Shown here in pieces: positions 1 through 12,273 of a DNA stretch of 64,000 bases. A program made the position numbers and the translations under genes. Origin of the DNA: Pyrenophora tritici-repentis (taxonomy: Eukaryota; Ascomycota; Dothideomycetes; Pleosporales; Pleosporaceae); the NCBI RefSeq assembly GCF_003171515.1, contig NC_089398.1, positions 1,860,001-1,924,000 on the forward strand. Reading direction: 5' to 3'. The first letter of the stretch is position 1. Each line of letters starts with the position of its first letter. The notes beneath the pieces were generated by a model. That model was given only the letters and a program-made list of their open reading frames with translations, did not search any database and was not told the DNA's origin.

Positions 1-596
1 GAAAGGTAGGTGGTGGTTGATGTTTTTCGAGCTGGAGATGTGAGGATTGTTTACCGGCGTAACCTTCCTGGCTTCCTAGATGGGGCTAGACTGGAAGGTG
101 TTATTGTGGCGGACGTTTGGTGGGTTCCATCCTTCCGTGCGCTTTTCCTTTTCTTCCATTCCTCCTCCCCACAAACTTCTACCTCCCCACCTCGATCTAG
201 CCCACGTTACATTGTACACTTGGTGTGTGCGGTGTATATTGCCCGGCCTATTGGTTGGCACCGTTTGTGGAAAGTAGAGGAGGATCCGACGGGGAGATAT
301 AAAAAGCCCAATTCAGGCTCGAGCGTTGTTCTTGCGGAAAATTATTGGATTGGCGGGTTGTGGCGCGTGCGGATGGGGCTGGCTGTCTTTGAGGGGAAAT
401 GATAGCGGTGGCGGTAGATGAGCGCATGGATGGGTGGACGGATTAGATTGACGGATGGGGTCTGTGGTGCTTTATAGAAAGAGGGTATGACCTGGTCTTT
501 TTGGTTTCTTCGTTCGTTCTCTCCTAGGTTGTTGGTTCTCTGAGTTACTCGACTTGTAATTGGATTTGACCGGATTTCACGCACTCAAACTTCACG
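1..596. other. Intergenic region upstream of the acetylesterase
   Basis: No convincing gene. A TATA-like run (GATATAAAAAG, near 296-306) lies about 290 bases upstream of the acetylesterase start and could be a core promoter element with a long leader. The open frames here lack coding character. Confidence 0.4.
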
Positions 597-1465
597 ATGC
601 AGTACTCTTTGACTTTCGCGTCGGTGCTGGCGTTGGCTGGTTCTGTTGTCGCTGCGCCTGGACAAATGACCAAGCGCGCGCAGACGGTTTATCTGGCTGG
701 TGATTCTACTATGGCCAAGTCGCCGAACGCTCCTATTGAAGGTAAAATCCCGTCCATACTTCCACTCCAGTAACAAAACATCAAAAGTATTAACAACTCT
801 CAGGTTGGGGTGTCTATGCCCAACAGTTCCTCAGCCTTCCTGTCGTCAACAAAGCCATCGGCGGCCGCTCCTCGCGCTCCTACACCGACGAAGGCCGCTT
901 CGCAGACATCATCTCTGTGGTCCAGCCGAACGACATTGTAGTCATTGAATTCGGCCACAACGACGGCGGCGGCCTAAGACCAGGAACCACCGACAACGGA
1001 CGCGCCGTATGCGGTGGAGATGGCGACGAAACCTGCACCTCGACCTACAACGGCAAACAAGTCGTCGTGCACACGTTCCCTTGGTACCTGACGCAAGCCG
1101 GCAAAGCACTCATCGCCAAGGGCGCAAAGGTTGTCATTAGCAGCCAGACGCCAAACAACCCATGGGAAAGCGGCAATTTCGTGTACACGGACGGCGGTCG
1201 ATTCGTCACGTATGCGAAAGCTGTGGCACAGGCGCTGGGCTCAAATGCCATGTATGTGGATCATGGCGCGTATGCGGCGAGTGCTTGGTCTAGTCTGGGT
1301 AAGGCTGGCACGAATGAGCGGTTCCCTGTAGATCATACGCATACGAATGCCAAGGGTGCGGAAGTAGTTGCGCAGTCGTTTTTCAAGGGCGTGGTGTGTG
1401 GTGGTGGCGGGTTCTTGAAGGGATTTGTCAAGAATGCGGATAGCATTCCGGGCAAGTGCTTGTAG
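597..1465 (+). CDS. Rhamnogalacturonan acetylesterase-like SGNH hydrolase, secreted
   Basis: Two exons, 597-741 and 804-1465, encode 268 residues; the 62-nt intron restores the frame through Glu-Gly-Trp. The protein starts with a hydrophobic signal peptide ending near VVAAPG (about residue 20), so it should be secreted. SGNH/GDSL motifs are visible: GDSTM with the nucleophile Ser at about residue 37, a Gly-containing block II (IGGRSSRSY), the GHND block with its Asn, and DHTH near the C-terminus, giving Asp 225 and His 228. Length and motif order match the fungal rhamnogalacturonan acetylesterases (carbohydrate esterase family 12), which remove acetyl groups from pectin hairy regions. The family is seen; the exact substrate is inferred. 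The ATG was chosen because it is the only start that gives the signal peptide in frame. Confidence 0.9.
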
Positions 1466-2665
1466 ATTGGTTGAGGGTGTGGTTGTGATTGGGTTGTAGT
1501 ACTAAGTTTAGTTGAAGCTGAAATGATCATGTGATCGAATGTCAAGGTGCTCCTGTTTGAATGTGTGGGATGTCTTTGCTAGTATTTAGTGTTTTCTCAG
1601 GACTTTATGGTGCAACTTGACTTAGCGAGTAAGTGGGTATGTCAGATATGATAGTCGCTACCTTGGCGCACAACGGCATTGTACGAAGTATCTCTATGTA
1701 GCCTGAGTAACCGTACTAGCCCCAGAGCTCCTTTCTCCGACCGTCCATCCCCGAGATGACTAACAGATTTTATTATAACACATACTACTATCCATTTACT
1801 TACCTTCTCATGCCGGACAAACTCCACAAGCCGCATCATGTAGGTGAAGATTTCAAGGGTCATATGGCGATATCGCAATAATTGCTAGGTATTTGTGAGC
1901 ATAGAACATCCGGAGTCGAGGTTGCAGGTGAACAACTTGGGAGGCACTGATATTGTGAGAGGGACATCTTCAATGCTCAGTCTGGAGAGATCTCCGAGAT
2001 GGTTCTTCTACTATGTGCAGAAGGATGTAAGCGTTTCCGGGAACAAGGACTGGAAGCTCTTATCATCCTCCCATTCGCTGAACTGCCACTGTACGACAAT
2101 CCAGCGCATTCGGTGGCTGTGCAACTAGGTGAAACTACCATAAAGCTGAATGATGGAGACAATCCATTTTAGGTTGATCGTTCCGGTTTTCCTGATGTGA
2201 CATGGTTCTCAAAACACAAAGTACAACGTTGTGGAACACCTGACAGAAATCAAACAACATCAAGTCAACGAGAAAAAGATGGAACAGGGCATATTGAAAT
2301 AGACTTCAGAATAGGCTTACGGATAGCTGCATATGAATTAGTCGGTATTTTTATCTTTACGATGAGATTGGCTGACAAGTCGTAATCTCTGTATACGTAG
2401 ATACTCATGCGGCTTTCTGTTATGAGTGCAAAGCAGCAGTCACCTGGTGACCAGCCGCCAGTAACATTCACTCCTCCCACGTGAACGGTTCGTAGCTATG
2501 CCGTAACACTTCCTCTGAACTGAGCGCTACCAGTAAACATGGCCTTCGCCTTTCTCTAGAACCCATGAATTGGACCTGCGCATCCTGCTCTGGGCCGCCG
2601 TATATAGCTATCTCCACCCGTAATCTTGTTCTGTAATCGCTCATCTTCTTTTCCCCAACTACTTT
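1466..2665. other. Intergenic region, no gene recognised
   Basis: About 1.2 kb after the esterase stop with short scattered open frames that show no recognisable protein. A CACGTG hexamer occurs near 2478. It may hold the 5' part of the broken membrane gene that follows, whose first exon I could not place. Confidence 0.3.
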
Positions 2666-3978
2666 ATGGGCCGCATTATGACTTCGAACGTCCCAGACGC
2701 GGCCCAAGTCATCTCACAGGTTGGAAGTGTACCTTACAACTTCGTATCCAGTATGGTAACAGCTTCTGGATTGATTGGAGAGGCCACTCAGGCTACCATA
2801 TCTTCTATTAGCTTTGAGCTATTTTCTTCGGTATATTCTGGTGATACTACATTTATCGACGACCAGAGTTTCATCGCCTCCTGTAACCGCGGGCCCATCA
2901 CAACAGCATTCATACATCCGCCCTCATGTACAGATACACTTCGGAATGAACAAGACATGCTCGAAAGTCCGTCTCACTTTGGAAATTAGAACTCTCATTA
3001 CGATATACCTTGTTTTCCCACCGGTACCATGCCTGCTGCATCATTGCCTTGGGCAAACTGGCGCTCGTATTACTGTATGTTTTCCCCAATCCAAAAGTGG
3101 GGGAAGGGGGAAGGGGGGTTGGAAATGTTATGACGCTGACGTATGATAGACAGCCCAGCTGTATGTCCCTATGCTTGGACCACAGTAAAAGAATTCACGT
3201 CCTGGGCTCCACAATACGGCCTTTTATTCTTCACGCTCAGACCCGAGACCACAGCCGCGCTATGCTGTCCTCCGTACATATCCTCTACCCCCCTTTCCCA
3301 GAGAAAAAAGCATGCCGCATACTAACCGCCTGATTCAGCGGCTACAAGTACGGAAACGACGGCCAAGTATGTAGCTCAATGATAACGCATGGCCAGGCCT
3401 TCCACTTCGTCCAATACACAACCAATGGTCTAAACTTCCTGCCCGGATCCACGGTCTACACCAAGGCGTCGACGAATATACCGGTCTGGGGTGATGGTGT
3501 GCCCATCTGGTGGCAGAGTTCAGATGCAGAAGTACTTGCCAAAGTTCCTGTTATGACGCCGGCTATTTGAGCGACTTCCACCGCACCAATAGGACGTACC
3601 CTCAACCCAACAAACCCCACAACATCCATCTCCTCGCCCTCAGAAGGGATGCCAATTGTTGCCAAAATCGGTATAGGCGTTGGTATATTCCTAGTGGCGA
3701 TTACCAGTCTCGCCATCGGCGTCTTCCTCTGGAAGATGCGACGGAGACGCAAAAACCCAGATATCAGTAATTACCACAGCGGCGTCTTACATGAAAAAGG
3801 AAGAAATGCGGAATGCAAAGAAACAACACCCGGGGCTAGAGAGCTGCATGAGCATGGAGCGGAGGAGATACATGAGCACGGAGCCGAGCAATTGCATGAG
3901 CTACCAGGAGCATATCACAATCTGCCTGAGCTACAGGGTCTACCAGAAGCATACCACAACCGCCATGAGCTCGAGTAA
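2666..3978 (+). pseudogene. Broken single-pass membrane protein gene with two in-frame stop codons
   Basis: Recognisable coding sequence runs through 2666-3074, 3150-3273 and 3339-3978. Two GT-AG introns (3075-3149 and 3274-3338, the latter with a branch site ACTAAC) join the pieces YYYSPAVCPYAW and ALCCPPGYKYG in frame. The layout is that of a fungal surface protein: an ectodomain opening with a PITTAFIHPPSC-type block, a Cys-rich region (CFPTGTMPAAS, CPYAWTTV, ALCCPPGY), a Pro/Thr/Ser linker, one membrane span near 3655-3730, a basic KMRRRRK stop-transfer and a tail with imperfect HEHGAE/HELPGAYHN repeats. Frame is maintained, but TAG at 2987-2989 and TGA at 3568-3570 interrupt it. No plausible intron removes the first stop; a longer alternative intron could remove the second at the cost of conserved sequence. 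The N-terminus is uncertain and no signal peptide was found. Function unknown. Confidence 0.6.
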
Positions 3979-4149
3979 ACCATGTAAAGTAATATACGAA
4001 CGAGGGGTATTTTTGTTTTGCAAAATCGTCAACTATGACTGGATATCTGTTCGCAAAGAAACTAGACAATGTGAAGCCGTTGCTACTGAGATATACACTG
4101 GAAGAACAACATCCGAACTCCATCGTATCACCTCTTGTCTTACCGCAGA

Positions 4150-5436
4150 CTATGGCTTTCTCCACGCCCACCTATTTCCCATCCATCGCACCAGATATAC
4201 CAAAGCAAGCAAAACAGGAACCTCGATAAGAGGGCCAACAGTAGCAGCAAGTGCCTGATCGCTATCCGGACCATAAGTAGCCACAGCCACAGCAATAGCA
4301 AGCTCAAAATTGTTGCTCGCAGCGGTAAAACTCTGGGTAGCCCCGAGCTTGTATCCATACCCAAGCTTATTACACACCCACAAAGTGAAGAAGAAGATTA
4401 TCACAAAGTAGACAATAAGCGGTGCTGCAACCCGGACGACCGACACGGTGGATGACCTGGCGCCCTTGAGAAGCAAACAGGACGAGGATAGTGTAGAGGA
4501 GGCCAATGAGTGACCACGGAGCCAGCCACTTCAGAAACACGGCATCGTACCACTCTGGGCTGACCAGCTTCCGCAAAACGAGACGCGTCACAATTGCCGC
4601 GGCTAGAGGTATGCCGAGGAAGACGGCAACGCTTGTGGCGACTGTTTCGTAGGAAACGGCTACCGTGCCCGTCTCGTGGCTGATGACCTTGATAAACAGA
4701 ATGGCGAGAGGGGCGTAGAGTACCATTTGCAGAATCGAGTTCACTGCTACTAGGATAGCGCAATATTCTTCATCTCCACCGGCGAGCCCAGTCCAGATGA
4801 GCACCTGTATGGTAAATCAGTTGTTGTAAAGCATAGTGTGTGTGTGTATGTGTGTGTGTGAAGAGAAGATTGGAACCAACATACCATAGCTATACACCTC
4901 GCCAGTCCTACTAGAATCAATCCCGTCCTGAGGTCACTCCTATCCGGCAAGAACGCCCACGCGAGACCAAGCTATACCACATTTAGTAAATATGAAAGGC
5001 CGGCTGGCAATCAGTGCAAACGTACCATCAACAACGGCGCAACAATCCAATTCACAACAACACTAAACCCAATCTGAATCCACAGGGCACGAGTCCGGAA
5101 AAGCCGATGCAACGTCTCGTACCTCACCTTGCACAGGATGGGATACATCATGACGAGCAGGCCAAGAGCAATGGGTACAGATACGCCGACGAATTTCCCT
5201 TTTTGCAGCGCAGGCCCGGTTTGTTCGACGAAATTGCCGAGCAGAACGCCGATGATCATGGCGAGGAGGATCCAGAGGGCGAGGAAACGGTCGAGCCAGC
5301 CTAGGCCTTTGATCACTGAGCCTGTGTTGACTGCTACCTGTTCTTTGAGTTGGAGGCGCTCGAGGTCAACATCTTTGTTTGGTGTTGAAGGTAAGGTAGG
5401 TGTAGCTTGCGTTTCTGGGCTCGGTGGTGTGGCCAT
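4150..5436 (-). pseudogene. ACR3: Arsenite efflux permease ACR3 family, frameshifted
   Basis: Three exons on the minus strand: 5436-5026, 4971-4885 and 4804-4150, with introns 4972-5025 and 4885-4804 (4805-4884). ACR3 proteins (bile acid:Na+ symporter superfamily) export arsenite across the plasma membrane. The sequence shows about ten hydrophobic spans, the segment MVLIWTGLAGGDEEYCAILV spanning the exon 2/3 junction, and ATQSFTAASNNFELAIAVA and GPLIEVPVLL near the C-terminus, all typical of ACR3. The frame breaks near 4444-4450: the upstream frame reads FASQGRQVIH, the downstream frame resumes VSVVRVAAPLIVYF. Family spacing expects two residues between these, but only one base is present, so about 5 nt are missing. 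No GT-AG pair repairs it. Either the gene is inactive or there is an assembly error. About 383 residues would be expected if intact. A GT-rich microsatellite (about 4835-4860) lies in the second intron. Confidence 0.85.
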
Positions 5437-6276
5437 GGCGGTTGGAGATATGCGTTAATGTGGGAGTTTGATGCGTTTGAACAAGATACGTAGCTAGGGA
5501 GTGGTGTATGTCACTCTGCGAGACAGCGTGGCAGTTACTGCTAAGTGACGGATGGCAACGCAGCAAATCTATGTTCAGACGGCTCCTGAAATTATACAAT
5601 ACTGGAGTAGGTATTGCACACATGTCGAACAAGAGCTTCAACTTTTATATCCCAAATGCTTTGTAGTAAGATTGTTTACCACAAGGTTCGAGCGCGAGAT
5701 AGTGTTAGTTTGAGCCAATCACAGTTGGGCAGTGACTCACTGGGAACCATCTTGGCGCCAATGTGTAGGTGCGTAATGGAAGCGACTGCTTGCTAGACAT
5801 GAGGACATTTGCTCAATTACTCTTGGGCAGTGCTTATCAACGGTGGATAGGCGCAAAGTCACTCTACGGCCTAGTAGAGCCGAGCCGTCTTCCGAGATTG
5901 CGAGCCTGTAATCTCGTAGTTGAGGACTACCTACGTAGTATGAATAAATCCACCATTATATACACGTTCAAGTCTTAAACCGGTTTATTAAGACGGTGAG
6001 TATATATGATTGTAACGGACTTAAGCATCTAACACTCGGTTGCGGCAATTCCAGGCACATACAGAGTCCTGTATGGCGTGCTCAAAACAGTTGGGTTGAA
6101 TCATTTATCATTTAAACATTTGTACAGGACGGGTAATACAGCTTTTCGTCTTGAGTGACATGAATATATAACCTGTATATCGTTCCTCAATCTCAATCTT
6201 TGCTATAATAACATCTTGTCTGATTCTATAAACCCCAACCCCAACCCCAACCCCCCCCCCCAAAAAAAAAAAACAA
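5437..6276. other. Intergenic region with C-rich/A-rich simple sequence
   Basis: No gene recognised. It holds the promoter side of the ACR3 gene and, at about 6230-6275, a simple-sequence run of CCCCAA units followed by a C tract and an A tract. Confidence 0.4.
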
Positions 6277-7373
6277 TCACAAAACCATCCTCCCCCTAAC
6301 CCACTCCCCAAACCCGCCCTCAGCAACGCTCTTACTAAACGCCACCCAAAACGCCTGCTTCTCACTAACCGGCCTCGCACACCTCTCCACTAACGCCTTA
6401 ACTTTAATCCCCCTCCTCGCTCTAACCTGCATAAACTGCTCCACCCACTCCAAATCCACGCCGCCACCCGCCTCAGGCACGCCGCCCAGCCACTCCTTCC
6501 TCATGCGCAGCATGGTGTCGAAGTCGAGGGGTCGCATGGGAGTAATAGCATCCCAGCCCACATCAGGTTTTCCAGCGATGATCTGGAGGGCGAGGGTGTG
6601 GAGGTGCATTGGGCGTGCTGTTACTTCCGCTGTGGAGGATTCGTCATCGTTGATGCCGGCGAGGAAATCACACATGCTTTTCCATTCTGCGCGGTCGAAT
6701 TCTTTGGTGTAGGGCAGGGCTTTTTTGGTGAGGCTGAGGTGCCGGATTGCGGCGCGGCTGTGGGGGGTTAGGTCTGAGAGGAAGGGGACGATTGCTTCGA
6801 TGCTCATGTGGAAGCTGAATGTGTATGTTGAGTAGAGGACTTTTGAGGCTTCGGCGTGGATTTGGCGGTTTAGGAGGAGCAGGGAGGGGATGGTTTGGCG
6901 GAGGTGCGCGGTGTAGGGGGAGAGGAGGACGCGGTAGGTTGTTGGTGTCGTGGTGGTTAGGAAGGGGCCTGGGTGGATGGTCAGCTTGGATATGTTTTGA
7001 TGTTTGTTCGTGAATTCGTCGGTTGATGTTGTTTCTCTTTATGTCTTTTCTATCCTTCTCTCATGTCTGGAGGAAATATTTAAGACTCACCAGTTCTTAT
7101 GTGATATGTGCTCCTCCGCCTCCACGTCTTGGGCCCTTGTGCTCCAAACCAGGGATCAATTGTCCGTACACTCAGCGTAAATGCATCGCTATTTGTGTCC
7201 TCAGAGTAATATGTGTGGTAATCTGGAAGTAAATTCGCAACCGACGTTCCGTTTCCAGTCGAAGGAGTCGTGGATGGAAAGAGAAGGTACTCGTATATTA
7301 TGAGGCGGACCTCAAAAGGTAGGCGTAGCAACGGCGAGGCGGGAAGGCCATTATCGAGTTGAGAAGACATCAT
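6277..7373 (-). CDS. F-box-like / DUF7730-type protein
   Basis: Two exons, 7373-7091 and 6968-6277, separated by a 122-nt intron; the joined frame reads HIRTGPFLTTTT and gives 324 residues. The N-terminus contains LLRLPFEVRLIIYEYLL, the F-box-like helix typical of a very large ascomycete family (DUF7730 and related), and the second exon includes LLLLNRQIHAEASKVLYSTYTF, the equally typical 'ancestral residue then asparagine-arginine-glutamine' block of that family. The function of these proteins is mostly unknown; an adaptor role in ubiquitin ligases is often proposed but is not shown by this sequence. No transmembrane segments or signal peptide are apparent. Confidence 0.8.
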
Positions 7374-9259
7374 TTCGATTGTAGAGTGACTGTGAAAACG
7401 TCCTTGGGCTTTTGCGGATGTCGAAGACGGAGATTTGTACAGCGCATCCGCGTCTTTTGTGTAGTATGGACGGTTTTCCTCTTATATGGTAAGAAAAAGC
7501 AAAGGCCAGCTGAATATGTCGTCTGTGCTTTTCTTCCCTCCACTGAATCGTTCACAAAAGTCAAGCACTGGTTAGCGAAGGCTGACTATACGTGGTTTTA
7601 ATGCGTATGCGCCCTTTTAAGACCTTCGTATGCAATCTTGCACAAACGGTCGCTCGTCGTATCCACCACAGTCGCCAGCAACAACACAATCCAAACCAAG
7701 AAGCAACGTCAATATCGAATGTAAAGTAGAAACAGAAAGAGCAGTACAATTAGCACAAAAAAAGCGATGGCGCGACGCAAGGGATCTCGCCGTCTTTATT
7801 TGCCCACGCACGCGCCATCACGGTATCGCGCGTTCTTTCGCTGTCTGTCGCTTATCAAACCTCAGCAGCCAGAGAAAAATAATATTTCCGGCAAGCACCA
7901 TGATGTACAATCCTTGGCACGCTTACCCAGGAATCTTTCCCCCTCCAGGTAAAGGATCCCAAAGATTTCTCAGATGGCTAGGCTGTATGAGGTGTAGTTG
8001 AAGATCATGGCGTGCAGTAGCTCAGCCGATATGGGACGGTTAGAGTGCGGATCAGATTTCCGACACAGATTGCGGCTTTGATAGCGATTAGTCGTCGCGC
8101 AACGGGCGGTGTAGCAAAATGTCGGTGGTGATGTGGTTATACGAGCTGCCCGTTTGTGTCAGACGGACATATTTTGTGCTTACCTATCCTTGGTTCTTCG
8201 TAATCAGTAGTTATCCCACATGTTGAAGCTCACAACACAGGGACCATGTTTATCGTCAAACCAGGCTTGCTAGTATAGATCTGAAATCCTCGAGACGAGA
8301 TTTTCCTAGCCCCATTACTAAACAAGGAAACTGTAAAATCAAACACCCTAGTCAACGTCAATTCCAAGCCGGTCTCGCGCCGCAACTGCCGCAATGGCTT
8401 GCATGCTCTTTTTTCTATCGGCCCTTTGCAATGGGGCTCGGGAGACATGCCTCAATTGCTCGTGTATGTCATAGTGCGTTCATAATCAAGGAAGTCCGGA
8501 AGTACAAACCCGCATTGCTCACAAAATTCAAGAATTGCGTGAGTATTGCGTTGGGGTGTCGAATTGTTGAGATCAGGAGAGAAAGCATGAGTAGGCGAGA
8601 CCGCCGAGTACTCGGCCAGAACAGTTGAATACAATGTGACGTAGTGCGGCTCCGAGTATGTGCCGAGCGTGGAAACGATGCTTGGTGGACACGGAAAGAA
8701 TGCTCCACAGCGCCATGTGTGTCTTGCAGCAAGGCAGTCAATCAATTATGGAACCATGTGTTTGCTCATGTTCAACGATTTGCATTGCTCAGCTGAAGCA
8801 GCCCCTGCCAAACTCCATTGAGCTACCCTGTTCTGCTCTTTGTCCCCAGCCCTTGGCCATACCCTAATACATTCTCTCCTCGAAGTGCCAGAGAAGAAAG
8901 CCTAGTACACGCAAAACCAGACAAACCAGAATATTTTTGAGTTTATCCCTCCCTTGCGCATGTGAAACGCCCCGCGACTGAGCACGTAAAGTTTAACCAA
9001 TTGACCTGTGAAGAGAGCGCAAGCAAAGGAAGCGGAACAAGAGAGAAGAAAGGAGATTGTCATAATACAAAATCTGAGGCCTATCAAGCGTATCAAGGAA
9101 ACATGCTTTTCGTGCCGTCAGTCAAGTCAAAGTAGACGTGAGATAAGAAAAATGACCCCTTGCCGTACCAGCCCTTCATGATGACATGTGGTCATATCCC
9201 CCTTCATCACGCATCCAGTTCTCCCAAAGAAAAAAACCCGTGTTCATGAGAGACGAAGT
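7374..9259. other. Intergenic region, no gene recognised
   Basis: Nearly 1.9 kb between the DUF7730 gene start and the DEF1 3' end. Open frames on both strands are short and low in coding character. The last few hundred bases probably hold the DEF1 3' UTR. Confidence 0.35.
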
Positions 9260-12200
9260 CTAGTGCTGGCCATAGTTGCCACCCCAGCCTCCGCGGTTGT
9301 TGTAGCTGCCGCCGCCGTATCCTCCAAACCCGCCGTAGTTGCCATAACCGCTCTGCTGCTGATGGCTTGCGGAGTTTTGGTGGCCCAGACCACCGAGACC
9401 GCCGTACTGGCTGTTGCCAAGATGGCTCGGGTAACCCCCGTAGCCCTGCTGAGGACCGCCCTGGCCGGGTGTGCTCTGGTTAGCAGAGCCTGGGCGACCG
9501 GGCTGAGCTCCAAGAGCTGCCGGGCTGGGTCCGCCGCTCTTGTAGTCACTGGAAGGCTTCAAGGCCTCATCACCGAGACCTTGTTGGCCGCCCTGCTGCC
9601 CGTAGGAGCTCTGGTGGAAGTTACCAGGCCTGGTGAAGGTGTCAGGAATGGCGCCGAATGCTGCAGCGCTGGTGGTGGCGCTAGGATTCTGAGAGGCTCC
9701 TGAAGCGGAGCGGCCATAGTCACTGAAACCAGCAGCGCCCATGCCGCTGCCGCGATCGTGCAAAGATGCTGCACCGAAACCTCCTGCGTTGGCTGGAGAA
9801 GACGAGTGCTGATCGAATGAAGCTTGAGGAGACATGCCATAGTGATGGGGCTGTCCGTATACGTTCTTACCAAAGGAGCCGTAACCTGCTCCTCCTTGGC
9901 CATATCCGCCAAATTGGTTCATGTAGTTGGCATAGTATGGGCTACCATAGTATGGGTGGTTGTATGGGTAACCTGCCCCATGAGCACCATGTTGCGCGTG
10001 CTGGCCTTGAGCAGCGTGTCCTTGCTGACCGGCCATGGCAGCTGGGTTTGGTGTGTTGTGCCCGCTGTTTTGAGCATCGCCGTATCTGCCCTGAGACTAT
10101 GTTTCTTGTTAGCATACTGCAGTATAAGAGTAAGGAATTGTCGCTCTGCTTTCGTTCTTACTCTGTCCGTTTCATTTGCCATCTCCGCCCAGAGCTTCTC
10201 ATTTACATGAGGTTGTCCGGATTTCTCGGCATAATGATCCGCCACAGATTTGACCAACTGGTCCAAGGTTTGAGGAGATCCGCTTACCTGAGGGATTTGA
10301 CTCTGCGAATAAGCCGAGTCGGTAGGTCCAGAACCGAATGCGCTGCCAGTGCGCTGCTGTGCAGTACCAGCTTCTTGTTGGGTCTGGGCAATCGGCTGAC
10401 CGTAAGTTCCATAGTAGTTTTGGTACTGCGAACGTTGCTCCGAGGTGAGATAGTTGGGAGGATAGCTATCAGGGGCAGATGAGAAGGCACCAGGCTGAGA
10501 TGCGGACTGACTCTGTTGACCAGGATAGTCGTAGCTGTGTGACTGCGTGTGGTTCGACTGGGGGATCTGTTGGCCGAACGGATCGTACGGCTTCTGTGGA
10601 GGGGCGGAGGCTTCTGTTTGAATACCTGGCTGACCATACCTGCCGAACTGGTTGTAGGGCTGGTTTGATTGAGAGCCCTGGTTTTGCATAGCTTGGGATG
10701 CAAGCGCATTTGAGGGCGACTGTTGTACAGGCTGGTGCTGGGGAACAGGAGGCAGACCTGGAGCCTGCTTTGGGGTAGGGACAGACTCCTGTGGCTGCTG
10801 AGTCTCCGCCTGCGGGGCAGCCTGGCGAGGAGCCGGAGGTAGGGAAGCCCTAGGCTGGGCAACAGGTGAGTGTTGCGGCGGCTGAGTCCTGGTCTCGGCC
10901 TCTTCTCTGTCTTCATCAACGTCGGGGTCTGATGCATCGCCCAAGCCCATGCTACCAAACTGAACTGCAGCCCTGTCCACAGCGTGGTTTCCAGGCATGA
11001 CTACCGCCTCTTGCTGCTCCATCAACCTCCTCTGGTAACTGGCGCTTCGGTGTGGGGTTCCGGATGTCGCCTTCAATGCTGTTGTCTGGAAACCTCCAAT
11101 GGCGGGGCGGCCGATTGGTGCCTGTGTCGGACCATTCAATGGGGTCGCTACGGCACTTCCAATGTCTTTTGAGCTTGCAACAGTGCTAAAAGCCGTCTCT
11201 GTGGGCGGCGGGTGGGACTCGTCAGGGAGGTGCTCGACGTTCTCCTGGGTCAGCTGGTCACCGGAAGGTGTGAGTGTAATGTCGGCAGTAGTATCTCCGT
11301 TCTTGTCGGGCGTCATCTTGGACGTGTCTTCGGCGGTGATTGGGGGTGTTTGAACCGCCTCGTCTGCGATCGGGGGTACTGGAAGTTCTTCGGCTTGCAC
11401 AGCTGGCTCTGGTGCAACTTCTTGTGCGGGCGTCTCGTCGGGTTTCTGTGCGGGCACTTCTGGGGTAGCGGCGGGGGCAGGCTTCGGGGCAGCCTTGGGT
11501 ACAGCTGGCGGGGGCTTGGGCGCTGCAAACATGCTGGCCCATGTCTTCTTCGCGGCTGCCATGCTCGCCTCTACAACAGGCTTTATGACCTCTGGGGTCG
11601 CGTCGGGCGCGTGTACGGCCGTATCATCCTGTTTGGCCTCCTTGGCTTCTTCTTCGACTATGGGCGTGTCCCATGCAGACGACTCGGTTGTCGGGACTGA
11701 TCCAGCAGTCGTACGAGGTCCACCGGTAGCCCCTCCACGGCCACCACGAATGCCACCACGACCGCGGTCAGTGCCCCGTCCACCACGGCCACCGCGACCG
11801 CTGTCAACACCACGACGGGCTCCATCAGGGCGGCCACGCAGACTGGACGCGCCATCAATAGGAATGTTTTCTTTTGCCTTTGAGCGGGATCGGTCTTTGA
11901 CCTTTTTGGGCACTTCTGAGAATTGAGAGACGGCACCTATGTGATGTTAGATGACGTACACGGGGCTGTCAATTGGCAATGGCCGCTCACCCTCACTAAT
12001 CTTCTCGATGGTCGTCTGCAGGTCGCCGTCAGATTCTTCGATGGCGAGCACGAGATCGGCGTCGGTCCAATCGGGGAATAGTTCCTTCAGTGTCGACAAC
12101 TGTGACTGATAGCGCTTCTTGAGCTCTCCCAGCTCGCCTTGGTCTGCCGATGTATCAATGTTTGACGATGCGCTGTCGCCGTTTGTCTTCCTGGGCCCTC

Positions 12201-12273
12201 GTGAGCCGTATGAGGCCCTGCCGCCGCGGGCAGAGCTCCTGCCTCGCGCAGGCCGAGATTGTGTTTCAGACAT
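9260..12273 (-). CDS. DEF1: RNA polymerase II degradation factor Def1 homologue, CUE domain
   Basis: Three exons, 12273-11991, 11936-10162 and 10096-9260, encode 964 residues; both introns (54 and 65 nt) keep frame and the second has a GCTAAC branch site. Def1 promotes ubiquitination and turnover of stalled RNA polymerase II, acting through a CUE ubiquitin-binding domain. Here an Arg/Gly/Ser-rich N-terminus (about 1-35) precedes the CUE domain at about 58-95, containing LKELFPDWTDADLVLAIEES. After it come a basic RGG-rich stretch, a long Pro/Ala/Glu/Thr-rich region and a very long Gln/Pro-rich region ending in Gly/Tyr repeats (GGFGGYGGGSYNNRGGWGG). This order matches fungal Def1. The ATG at 12273 is chosen because the open frame upstream contains no ATG. 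It shares a 433-bp divergent promoter with the gene at 12707. Confidence 0.88.

Noticed and set aside
2963..2989. A 25-nt intron that would remove the first stop of the broken membrane gene
   Set aside because: It is below any functional intron size seen here. The next donor upstream (60-nt intron) creates a TAA at the junction.
5680..5712. Short GGTTCGA-like sequence as a possible tRNA T-loop
   Set aside because: No matching acceptor, D or anticodon stems could be built around it.
6230..6276. CCCCAA-type run resembling a telomeric repeat
   Set aside because: Fungal telomeres use CCCTAA; this run is short, irregular and merges into poly-C and poly-A. It is simple sequence.
9188..9703. 171-codon open frame on the plus strand
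   Set aside because: It is antisense to the low-complexity Gly/Gln end of DEF1; its Ala/Val-rich product reflects the codon pattern of the true gene.
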